Part shown: one piece after another, positions 1 through 7,615 of the stretch | Position numbering within the stretch: the first letter of the stretch is position 1 | Layout: each line of letters starts with the position of its first letter | Assembly: GCA_017163975.1 (NCBI GenBank) | Contig: JAFFSR010000374.1 | Location: 694,501-758,500, forward strand | From: Anastatus disparis | Taxonomy: Eukaryota > Arthropoda > Insecta > Hymenoptera > Eupelmidae | Length of the DNA: 64,000 bases | Direction of reading: 5' to 3' | Position numbers and translations under genes: made by a program | Notes under the pieces: generated by a model | The model's database searches: none | Seen by the model: only the letters and a program-made list of their open reading frames with translations | Told to the model about the DNA's origin: nothing

Positions 1-711
1 TTGCTGCCACTTTAGTTGTTGTAAATATCTCTGTGGACCAGTTAGGTGTATATCCTTTCTCAAATAGTTGCTTCGCGTTACTAACTCTAACTTTATAACC
101 AACTTTGAACTTTGGCTTTTTAGTTGGAATAATTTTTTTATTAAAACGTTTGAGAACTTCTGCTTGGTTAGTAGCTGTAACTTCGTTTGGTTTCATACCG
201 ATAGTTCGATGTTTTCTATCATTGTAAGCTATTATTAACTTAGGTAAAATATCAAGTCATTTATAGTTTTCACGTAAATTAAACTCTACCCATATCTTAT
301 TTTTCAGTGTACAATTGAAACGTTCACAAATGGATGCTTTAAGATTGCTGTACGTAGAGTATAAATTAATCTTGTATTTTTCCATGAGACTTTGAAAATA
401 CAAATTATAGAACTCTTTACCTTTATCTGTTTGTAAATTCTTTGGTACTCGATACGTAATATAGATTTCATAGCATCAGCGACATCTTGTCCAATTTTTC
501 GTTTAACAGGAACTGCCCACGCATACTTTGAAAATAAATCTATTATTGTAAGCATATATTTAAAACCTTTATTCTCTTTAGAATAAGGTTGCATTTCTAC
601 TAGATCTGCTTGCCATGTCTCATCCAAACCTCGCACATTGAATTTTTGACGTGGATAATTACAACGTGTTGGCTTGTGAAGCTCTTCTACTACTCTTTGA
701 CATTGTTCCAT
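1..711 (-). pseudogene. Polinton A integrase, broken and truncated by window edge
   Basis: This is a retroviral-type (rve, RNase H fold) integrase, the DDE enzyme that inserts Polinton DNA into chromosomes. Read on minus, the first catalytic Asp lies in TWQADLVEM. The second (LQTDKGKEF) and the Glu (SICERFN) lie in a different frame, so a frameshift sits near 445. A TGA stop interrupts the second frame at 257-259. The C-terminal DNA-binding SH3-like part (KFKVGYKVRVS) runs to base 1 and off the window. The N-terminal zinc-binding part is not seen before the start at 711. The gene is just downstream of, and overlaps closely with, the coiled-coil gene on the same strand. All three catalytic acids remain, but the frame is broken, so no active enzyme is expected. 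Assignment to the family is secure. Confidence 0.85.
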
Positions 712-724
712 CGATGGTTATCGA

Positions 725-1081
725 TTAACTGTTTTGCACTAACAATGGTAATGCCTCTTTTATAGTCTCGATTTCCGTCTGGCTTTGTACAAATTTCTTA
801 TCGAGTTCATCTCTATGCATCTCTACGATTTTATTTAGATTATTAAGATCACTTCTCAAACTAGATATTGAATCTAATAATCTTTGAACTTCCAAACGTA
901 CGAATCGTTGTAAAGTATCTAAATTTACAGCTTCATTGAGTTGATTAGGTGGTGCGAGATTACAAAGTCTCTTATTTTCTAAGTCATACTGACCATCAAA
1001 TGTGATTTTATATCCAACACCTGGAGGACCACGACCACCCTCGCTCCGCTCAAGATTACGTCCGAATACGTCGACACTCAT
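725..1081 (-). CDS. Short coiled-coil protein of Polinton A
   Basis: The open frame of about 118 codons starts at the ATG at 1081 (MSVDVFGR); the longer frame would use a TTG. The N-terminal third is compact (GPPGVGYKITFDGQYDL). Residues from about 50 onwards form heptads of Leu/Ile/Val (LQRFVRLEVQRLLDSISSL), a clear coiled coil. It lies between the integrase and the DUF8207-like gene on minus. A TATATATA run at 1116-1123 may be its promoter on the minus strand. It looks like a small structural or oligomerising virion protein, such as a stalk or fibre, but that function is a guess from its shape and company. I do not recognise a named domain. Confidence 0.6.
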   Translation of the reverse strand: MSVDVFGRNLERSEGGRGPPGVGYKITFDGQYDLENKRLCNLAPPNQLNEAVNLDTLQRFVRLEVQRLLDSISSLRSDLNNLNKIVEMHRDELDKKFVQSQTEIETIKEALPLLVQNS

Positions 1082-1111
1082 CTTGATGACGTTCAAGTAT
1101 TCACTTGTGTC

Positions 1112-2442
1112 TCAGTATATATAGCCAGCTTCTCGCAGTTCTTCAATGATTGAATGGATTTCGTTTGTATGACTAGGGTTTCTAGCTTCTCTTTCGGCTA
1201 TGAGTAATCGTAACCGATCGACGAGTTTATTAGGATCGTCCCAATATACGTAATTCATCAACAAATTCCTTCTAGCAACTTTATATGAGCATATCTCCAC
1301 AACTTTTAATTTTTTTATAATGTTTTTGAAAAGTCATTTTACTGCTGTTACTGGGTAGCGAATAATGCACACTATCCAAACTAGGTTTACATCTTTTGTA
1401 CAATCTTGTTCCTCTATTTTTTATGTATATGGTGAATGTGCCACCAATGCTCCAGTAGATATTTCTATAAAACGAAAATTTTTACATGGATAAAATTTCC
1501 GAACTTCTATCCATGTAAAAATTTACGTTTTATAGAAATATCTACTGGAGCATTGGTGGCACATTCACTATATACATAAAAAATAGAGGAACAAGATTGT
1601 ACAAAAGGTGTGAACCTAGTTTGAATAGTGTGCATTATTCGCTACCCAGTGACAGCTGTAAAATGACATATCATCAAAAGATTAAAAGTTGTGGAGATAT
1701 GATCATATCGAGGTAATAGTCCACCACCACGTTTAAACATAGGAAAAATGATGTTATCAAATTTCTTGCTTCTGTGAGCACGAATCTGTTCATCGCTTCT
1801 GTAACGTCTCTTGTGAGCACTAGTAGCTTCAAGAATTCGTTGATAGATCTTCATATCAGTTGAACTCACGTTTTGCTGATTAGGCTGTTTTGCTAGTATC
1901 AACTCTAGCAAACCATCAATTCTAGGATATTTCACATTTTCAACTTCTACATATCTATCTTTAAAGTAAATAGGTGGGTCGCCTATTAGGTATTTGTCAT
2001 CTTCTTTACGAACACCATAAATTTTATCCAACTCTTTGGATTTATTTTTCATGAGTTCGGAAATATACTTATTATCATATGCACCACCATCTTTATCACT
2101 AAGTGCTGATTCAAACTCTGTATCCGTATATGGTCGAACGGTTTCATTCAAAGATGATTCATCGAACTCGTAAGATCTCTCTGCAATGCTATCATTATTT
2201 ACACTAATGGCATCAGTAGCTTGTTCCTTGGTTTCTAGATTTTTTTCAGACGTCTTGACAAGTTTTTGTAAAGGATCAACTATTGGCTTGAAAGTTTCTC
2301 CAATAGCTTTCTCGAACTTATTCTTTCCATATTTCAATAGATTGTATTTACGTTTGACTGCATTTCTCGCTTCGATAAGTTGATGCAATATATCTTTTCT
2401 TCGGCGAATGCCGGCCATGTTGTCGATTCGACGTTCAATCAT
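1112..2442 (-). pseudogene. DUF8207-like Polinton gene split by a foldback MITE
   Basis: Two minus-strand open frames are halves of one gene. The upstream half (2442 to about 1709) begins MIERRIDNMAGIRRR. It carries a basic start, an acidic middle and a conserved block around GVRKEDDKYLIGDPPI that resembles the DUF8207 family common in insect Polintons. It ends GGGLLPRY. The downstream half (about 1282 to 1112) resumes with YKVARRN and has the characteristic YVYWDDPNKLVDRLRLL and IIEELREAG tail. Between them lies a 418-bp inverted-repeat element with an ATAT duplication at each edge, so the split is an insertion rather than two genes. A TATAAATATA box on minus at 2472-2481 precedes the gene, with ACTG (minus CAGT) at 2454-2457. 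The molecular role is unknown. Confidence 0.8.
1287..1704. mobile_element. Foldback MITE inside DUF8207-like gene
   Basis: The 418-bp element consists of two near-perfect inverted arms of about 205 bp with a spacer of about 14 nt near 1492-1505. The ends read GAGCATATCTCCACAAC on the left and, in reverse complement, GATCATATCTCCACAAC on the right. ATAT stands immediately outside each end (1283-1286 and 1705-1708), giving a 4-bp target duplication; since ATAT is palindromic, a TA duplication with longer ends is equally possible. No coding capacity is seen. Transcripts would form a long hairpin. Confidence 0.88.
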
Positions 2443-2504
2443 GGAATGTTATGACTGCACTAAGAGTGTGCTATATTTATAGCAAAACAGTTAAAGCCTT
2501 TTCT

Positions 2505-3164
2505 CTACCTGCCAGCATTGATTAAACTATCTTTATCCATCATCAAGAAACCATACTTATCATCTGTCCAACATCGTGAACATGGACTTTTGAATTGAGC
2601 ATAAGACATATCTGAATTTACGTGATCATCGTAAAAATGTCTTAGGTTAACATCATCTTGACGGAAAATTATCAACAGATTTACATTGTCTCTTACAAGA
2701 TGTTTTGATATATGAGCATAAGAGTGACAGAGATAGAAACAATCAACATTCTTGTGCCTTCCCATGCAGAAAAATGCTCGCATATTATCCTGTCTCTCGC
2801 AAGCTATATCATCGAATACCATTATGAAATCAGGTAAGGCATCGTCAGGTGATACTACTGATTCGTGTTCGCTGAATGGAAAATATTGTATACCTTCTAT
2901 GGGTTCGAGGAGTTCCTTCAAATACTTATACTTTGGTTGATTTAGAGACTTCGAGTAGACATATACGTTCTCGTATCTTATTCCATTAGGATGTGTAATC
3001 ATTGCGAGTAGGCTATTAGTTTTACCGCAGTTAGATGGCCCACAAAATATGGCTCGAATACTATCCGGAAGTAAGTCTCCGTGCCTCCTTGGCTTTATTT
3101 CCTGCTCGACTATCGTGTCAAAATTTACGATTGGAAGTTTAACCGAATTTTCTTTGAAATTCAT
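2505..3164 (-). CDS. Polinton A packaging ATPase (FtsK/HerA-A32 type)
   Basis: This is a DNA-packaging ATPase of the FtsK-HerA superfamily that would pump element DNA into capsids. The uninterrupted frame of about 219 codons starts at ATG 3164 (MNFKEN). The Walker A motif is FCGPSNCGKTNSL at about residue 42, and Walker B is DFIMVFDDIACE at about residue 111. A short Asn/Arg-rich sensor stretch (SHLVRDNVNLLIIFRQDD-like) follows at about 155-170. The protein ends MMDKDSLINAGR. The length fits the small ATPases of Polintons. It is transcribed divergently from the phospholipase-like gene across a 100-bp spacer with TATA boxes on both strands. No break is seen, unlike its neighbours. Whether it is still functional cannot be told from sequence. 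Confidence 0.87.
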   Translation of the reverse strand: MNFKENSVKLPIVNFDTIVEQEIKPRRHGDLLPDSIRAIFCGPSNCGKTNSLLAMITHPNGIRYENVYVYSKSLNQPKYKYLKELLEPIEGIQYFPFSEHESVVSPDDALPDFIMVFDDIACERQDNMRAFFCMGRHKNVDCFYLCHSYAHISKHLVRDNVNLLIIFRQDDVNLRHFYDDHVNSDMSYAQFKSPCSRCWTDDKYGFLMMDKDSLINAGR

Positions 3165-3185
3165 GTTGATGCTATCAGATCTCAA

Positions 3186-3262
3186 ACAAGAGTGATCGAT
3201 TTAGTATAAATAGAGGCCTTATATACTTTCACAAGTAGCAGTCTTCACTTAACCTTCATAGG
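3186..3262. promoter_or_regulatory. Divergent TATA/initiator promoter pair
   Basis: The spacer between the ATPase (minus) and phospholipase-like gene (plus) has TATAAATAG at 3205-3213 with GCAGTC about 33 nt downstream on plus. It has TATATAA on the minus strand at 3219-3225. Spacing fits a TATA box plus an arthropod initiator (TCAGT type) for each gene. Confidence 0.55.
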
Positions 3263-3265
3263 GTG

Positions 3266-4072
3266 ATGATCGTATATTATCAACAACGACAACGTCGACG
3301 TGGCCGAGGTTTTCTCAATAAAGTCATCAACAGTCTTCCGTTCGAACTTCATATTCCAGGATATCAGTACTGTGGACCAGGTACAAAATTAGCTAAACAA
3401 TTAGCTCGAGGTGACCCAGGAATCAATCTTCTTAACAAGGCTTGTAAGGAGCACGATATAACTTATTCGCAAAACCGCGAGGACATCGAAGCGAGAAACA
3501 CTGCAGACAAAGTGTTGGCAGAAAAAGCTTGGCAGAGAGTAAAATCAAAGGGCGCAACCATAGGAGAGAAAGCAGCTGCTTTTGCTGTTAGTAAAGCAAT
3601 GAAGTTAAAGTCTAAATTCGGTATGGGTATGAGAAAGAAGAAGGGAGCAGCTATTACATTCAATAATGTAGTAAAAGCTGCCTCACAATCAATAGTTCCC
3701 AGCAATTGTGCTCGTAAAGCTATTTTATCAGCATTGAAAGGTGCACGTAGTGCTGTTAAAGCAGCAGGTGGTAAGGAAAACATTAAGATTCCACGCAAAC
3801 TACTGATTCCGAAGAAAGTTGGAGGATTTTTACCATTTCTCATACCATTATTTGCCGGTTTGAGTGCAGTTGGTGGCATTGCAGGTGGCGCTGCTGGAAT
3901 AGCTAAGGCAGTTAACGATTCTAAATCTGCCAATTCACAATTGGAGGAGATTAAGAGACATAATAAGAAAATGGAAGAAATAGCCCTCGGTAAAGGGGTT
4001 TATTTACAGCCAAGTAAGAGTGGACTCGGACTTCGTCTGAAACCTTACCATGGTAAAGGTTTAAAAAAATAA
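3266..4072 (+). CDS. Phospholipase A2-like capsid-associated protein, Polinton A
   Basis: The 268-codon open frame (ATG at 3266; the GTG at 3263 is less likely) has a phospholipase A2-like block near residues 30-85. Its features are a glycine-rich calcium-loop-like YCGPGTKL and the catalytic-like helix ACKEHDITYS, where His-Asp is the signature pair. Such domains occur in parvovirus VP1 and in Polinton/adintovirus proteins, where they help particles cross membranes. The rest is Lys/Ala-rich with a hydrophobic stretch (FLPFLIPLFAGLSAVGG, about 195-215) followed by an Ala/Gly-rich segment, which could insert into membranes. The C-terminus is basic. It lies immediately upstream of the protease. 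The family call is firm for the His-Asp block; the membrane role is inferred. Confidence 0.8.
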   Translation: MIVYYQQRQRRRGRGFLNKVINSLPFELHIPGYQYCGPGTKLAKQLARGDPGINLLNKACKEHDITYSQNREDIEARNTADKVLAEKAWQRVKSKGATIGEKAAAFAVSKAMKLKSKFGMGMRKKKGAAITFNNVVKAASQSIVPSNCARKAILSALKGARSAVKAAGGKENIKIPRKLLIPKKVGGFLPFLIPLFAGLSAVGGIAGGAAGIAKAVNDSKSANSQLEEIKRHNKKMEEIALGKGVYLQPSKSGLGLRLKPYHGKGLKK

Positions 4073-4129
4073 AGATCGACGAAGTAAGATTGTCTGAGAG
4101 AGCTTCCACTGACGCTGTTATCACCGAAT

Positions 4130-4450
4130 ATGCCAAAATTTAGAAATTGCAAACTTCCGAGGAGTTTTTATGCGAAATGCATTACAAAAAGTGGTCCTCG
4201 TTATCGTGAATCGGCCATCGTTAATCTCGATGATGCAGATGGACCAGGAACTTATTGGGTAGCTTATTGAAAACGAGGAAATAGCGTAGTCTATTTCGAT
4301 AGTTTTGGAGATCTTCAGCCACCTTTAGATTTGATGTTGTACTTGGGTGTTGATGAAATCAAGTACAACTCTCAAAGATACCAAGACTTCAATACATTTA
4401 ACTGTGGTCATCTTTGTCTAAAGTTCTTGTGTAGAACTCTTAGTATATAA
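4130..4450 (+). pseudogene. Adenain-like cysteine protease, Polinton A
   Basis: The reading frame of 107 codons resembles the adenovirus-type (C5/Ulp1-like) maturation proteases of Polintons. Conserved landmarks are VYFDSFGDLQPP (acidic member of the triad) and FNCGHLCLKFL (nucleophile Cys). Two defects are visible. A TGA stop falls at codon 47 (4268-4270). The position normally held by the catalytic His before Trp reads GTYWVAY, so Tyr occupies it. The gene begins at ATG 4130, 55 nt after the phospholipase-like stop, and overlaps the next promoter. It is therefore doubly inactivated. The protein is about half the length of adenovirus protease, as is usual for this insect-type version. Confidence 0.75.
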
Positions 4451-4475
4451 AGCAAGAAGCATGTGAATGTCAACT
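4444..4475 (+). promoter_or_regulatory. TATA/initiator for penton-like gene
   Basis: TATATAAAG at 4444-4452 overlaps the protease stop and is followed about 27 nt later by TCAACTT. The spacing and position directly before the penton-like frame fit a core promoter. Confidence 0.45.
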
Positions 4476-4509
4476 TATTATAGGTTTAACAGTCATCATA
4501 GAAGATTCA

Positions 4510-5187
4510 TTGACGTTGAGTCTTTCGGATACATCATCCATACTCGAAGCACAATATTTTCCGCCTATTGAACTTTCTCCCGATAAGAATTATGTTCTTG
4601 GTTTAGTTGCTTTCATGACCTTCGATTCAATACCTAGCATTGATGAGGGTAACAATCTATTCCATGTTGGTAAAGAAGAAGAAATTACTTTACCGACAGG
4701 TAGTTACGAGATCGAGGACATAGAGAATCATCTTAGCGAAACATTGACACACAAGAATATCTTAATCAGTATAAAACCTAACAATAATACTCTTTGTAGC
4801 GAAATAAAGTGCAATCAACCGATTGATTTTCGACCAAAAAATTCTATAGGATCTTTATTGGGGTTTGCTAAACGTCTTCTCGAAGCAGACGTCACTCACA
4901 GTTCGGATTTACCAGTAGTCATTTTGAAGGTTAACGCTCTACGAATAGAGTGTGACATCACCTGCGGTGGGTATATAAACGGTCAACGAGTGCACACGAT
5001 ACACGAGTTCTTCCCAGCAGTACCGCCAGGATATAAGATCATCGAAGTTCCTTCACTGGTCATTTACCTTCCGATTGTCGTCAAGAGCATAGATCACATT
5101 CAAGTGCTCATAGTCGATCAAGACGGACGACTTGTTAATTTTCGAGGAGAAATTATTAGCATCAGATTACATCTTAAACAAGCGTAA
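4510..5187 (+). CDS. Penton-like minor capsid protein, Polinton A
   Basis: The open frame of 225 codons starts at a TTG. The true start may be further upstream or lost, because no ATG precedes the conserved N-terminus (TLSLSDTSSILEAQYFPP). The N-terminal block with YFPPIELSPDKNYVLGL is typical of the single-jelly-roll penton-like protein in Polintons: a strand that begins the jelly roll, then a loop. It also has LPTGSYEIEDIENHL, a conserved feature of the same family. It lies between the protease and the capsid protein with a TATA promoter on each side. No internal stop is seen. Assignment rests on the N-terminal pattern and genome position rather than on any catalytic motif. Confidence 0.72.
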   Translation: MTLSLSDTSSILEAQYFPPIELSPDKNYVLGLVAFMTFDSIPSIDEGNNLFHVGKEEEITLPTGSYEIEDIENHLSETLTHKNILISIKPNNNTLCSEIKCNQPIDFRPKNSIGSLLGFAKRLLEADVTHSSDLPVVILKVNALRIECDITCGGYINGQRVHTIHEFFPAVPPGYKIIEVPSLVIYLPIVVKSIDHIQVLIVDQDGRLVNFRGEIISIRLHLKQA

Positions 5188-5222
5188 TGGGCATCGTATT
5201 TAATTCCAAAGTTGAAAAAGGC

Positions 5223-5258
5223 TATAAAAGCAGATCAAGATGGAGACCAACCATCAGT
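5223..5258 (+). promoter_or_regulatory. TATA/initiator for major capsid gene
   Basis: TATAAAAG at 5223-5230 is followed by TCAGT at 5254-5258, a spacing of about 31 nt. This is the clearest TATA plus TCAGT initiator in the window and stands about 90 nt before the capsid start codon. Confidence 0.62.
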
Positions 5259-5348
5259 CGGCAAAACATACATTTTCTAAGGAGTCTCGGCTTTCGCGTC
5301 GTCCCTGGTGGAAAATAACTTGTTTATTCTTTTGTAGTTTACAGAAAA

Positions 5349-6492
5349 ATGGAAGAAATACTAAGCATAAAGTCAGCTGTAAAGTATGACAAATCAATTG
5401 AGCATTACGAGGTACATGCTTATCAACCATACTCAGCATCCAACTTCAACAACAACGATGAGATTCATATAGCCATTCAACATCAAGATTTGTGTCTTCT
5501 ACCATCACGTAGAAATACGCTACGAGATCAACGCAGTAGAAATCGATAAGTGTAAGAATATAGGTTTGACTAATCTAATGAAAGGTTAGGTTTCGCTCAA
5601 TCCCAGTCAAAACTTAATTATTGAGAACGCAGGATGGCTTAATGTCAAAGAAACGCAGCAGTTGACTAACAATGCAGATTACATTGACGTATCAATTCCT
5701 GTCGCTATGATTCTCGGCTTCGCTGAAGATTATCGTAAAATCGTAATCAATGTGAAACACGAGCTCATTCTCACAAGATCGAGAAACGATTTGAACGCTG
5801 TCATATAGACAGCACCAGACCCAGCTCATTCTAACGTGTTTGAGAATTTCAAGATTGAATTAAATAGAATAGAGTGTCTTATGCTTTACGTAGTAGTATC
5901 AAGCTCGTACTAAATTCAATTATTAAATCATGTTCAGAAAGATAAACCGATCGATATGAGTTTTCGTAGTTGGGATTTGTACGAGTATCCACTACTTCCC
6001 ACAACATCTAGGCATGTTTGGAACGTTAAAACTTCCAATCAGCTGGGAAAGCCATGATTCGTAATACTAGGTTTTGAAACGAATCGAAAAAGTCAGAGAA
6101 CTATCAACGCGAGTCGCTTCGATCATTGCAATATCAGTAATGTAAAGCTGTTTCTCAATTCTCAATACTATCCGTATGGAAATCTAAATTTAGATATCCC
6201 TCATAATCAATACGCAATGCTATACGATATGTACGGCAACTTTCAAAGTGCTTACTATTTTAAAGATATCGAGCCTATGCTAAAAAAGCAACATTACATC
6301 GGATACTTACCTTTAATTGTGATTGATTGTTCTAAACAAAACGAATCGTTAAAGAGTGCCCCTGTGGACGTTCGACTGGAATTCGAATCGAGAGGTAACT
6401 TTCCAGTCGGAACTTCCGCTTACTGCTTAATCTTACACGATCAAATAGCTCAGTACAGCGCCGCAAGCGGTAACGTACGAAAACTTGTATGA
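5349..6492 (+). pseudogene. Double-jelly-roll major capsid protein, Polinton A, broken
   Basis: The region encodes a major capsid protein of the double-jelly-roll-like type carried by insect Polintons. The N-terminal part is open at 5349-5549 (MEEILSIKSAVKYDKS). A frameshift near 5505 moves the coding frame, and in-frame stops then appear near 5587 (TAG), 5806 (TAG), about 5911 (TAA) and about 6055 (TGA). The C-terminal 91 codons are open from 6217 to 6492; recognisable pieces include LYDMYGNFQSAYY, VIDCSKQNESLK and AYCLILHD. The gene has its own TATA/TCAGT promoter. The many independent lesions show that this copy has long been inactive. Confidence 0.8.
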
Positions 6493-6548
6493 GTGGTGGA
6501 AGAATCATTATACAAAGCTGACTCGTCAGTAAGAGTCTTTCATTCAGG

Positions 6549-7040
6549 ATGGAGTACTTGGTAGATATGCAAGGCTTCAAACAGCCAGGCAATGACTACA
6601 TTCTCAAAGAATTGGCTATAGTTCCTCTCAAAGATGATTCCGACCCTGTTGTACTTTTATTCGAGAAGCCTTATCCTTGGCGTCGATTATCGGATAAGTA
6701 TAAGAGAAAAAACATATGGTTATAAGAGCATTACCATGGACTATCTTGAGATTCAGGAAATATTCCATACACAAATGTAGTAAAATTACTCAGAGAGGAA
6801 TTACACGATGCTAGTAAAGTCTTGGTTATGGGCTCCATCAAGAAAGCATGGTTAGAACGCTTCAAGTTCAGAGGTCATGATGTAGCAGAAATGGGTTTTC
6901 CACCGCTAGACAAGATCAAACTTGTAACGGTTTGCCCGCATCACAATGGAGCATACAGAGCTAGTTGTACACTTCGCAACGTAAGACTTATAAAAAAATT
7001 CCTCACTGAGAGTATTTCCGAGAAAATGGAGTGTTATTAA
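6549..7040 (+). pseudogene. Conserved Polinton-associated protein, two nonsense codons
   Basis: One frame runs from the ATG at 6549 (MEYLVDMQGFKQPGN) to TAA at 7040, interrupted by TAA at 6723-6725 and TGA about 27 nt later. Beyond the stops the same frame continues (LLREELHDASKVLVMGSIKK) to a C-terminal block with CPHH and several Cys/His (VCPHHNGAYRASCTLRN). This could bind zinc. I recognise the overall pattern as a gene that repeatedly accompanies insect Polintons but know no function for it. It starts soon after the capsid gene and ends just before the TATA box of the next small gene. Confidence 0.6.
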
Positions 7041-7042
7041 CT

Positions 7043-7301
7043 ATAAATAACAGATGCTTTTCGTTTTTAGATTCATTCCAAAATGGGACAGGCTTCAACA
7101 AGCATGGGAGGATATAACTCCTCTGATCAAAATTCCTCAGATCAAAATTCAGATCAAAATTGTTCAGAGTATACACTGCTTCTTCGTAACAGACGAAAGA
7201 AAGATGTAAACTGGAAAGAATATGTAGATAAGAAATATTCCAGTATGAATCAATCATCATCGAAAACAGAATCATCGAATATTAAATATAAAAAATTATA
7301 A
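7043..7301 (+). CDS. Small hydrophilic protein with its own TATA box
   Basis: A TATAAATA box at 7043-7050 stands 33 nt before ATG 7083. The 72-codon frame is rich in Ser, Asn, Asp and Gln with a short repeated SSDQNSSDQNSDQN tract, then a basic segment (LLRNRRKKDVNWKEYVDKKY) and a Ser/Lys-rich tail. No domain is recognised. It could be a degenerate last gene of Polinton A; its proximity to a TATA box is the main reason for listing it. Confidence 0.4.
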
Positions 7302-7477
7302 TATTCAATATTTAAAATAGTAGATATGGATATAGCGCTCTATAATTTATTAAAAAATAAATAAAATATTCAAATAAAAAATATCCGCATCTCAAGATAT
7401 TCCCTACCTTATCGACGCAAAATTGCACAGTTGACGCAGAAATGCAAGTGATGCAGAAATGCAAGAAAGGCAGGGAA
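7302..7477. other. AT-rich tail of Polinton A, boundary unclear
   Basis: No gene is seen. The Polinton's right terminal repeat could not be identified because its partner would lie left of base 1. Confidence 0.3.
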
Positions 7478-7596
7478 GGTGACCCAAAAATGCAGAGGAG
7501 TGAGGGTGATCCAGTAATGAAGGGGGAGGGGTGACCCAAAAATCCAGAGGAGAGGGGGGTGACACATTAATGAAGGGGGGAGGGGGTGACCCAGAA
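7478..7596. repeat. G-rich tandem repeat, about two 53-bp units
   Basis: Two imperfect units of about 53 bp begin GTGACCCAAAAAT at 7479 and 7531, each ending in a run like AATGAAGGGGGAGGG. A third start (GGTGACCCAGAA) follows. G-rich purine tracts contrast with the AT-rich flanks. It sits between Polinton A and the pogo-like transposon. Confidence 0.7.
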
Positions 7597-7615
7597 CCGC
7601 TATTGCCTATCTACT

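Noticed and set aside
3463..3933. 156-codon frame on minus
   Set aside because: Shadow of the phospholipase-like gene; Ala/Pro-rich from its complementary codons.
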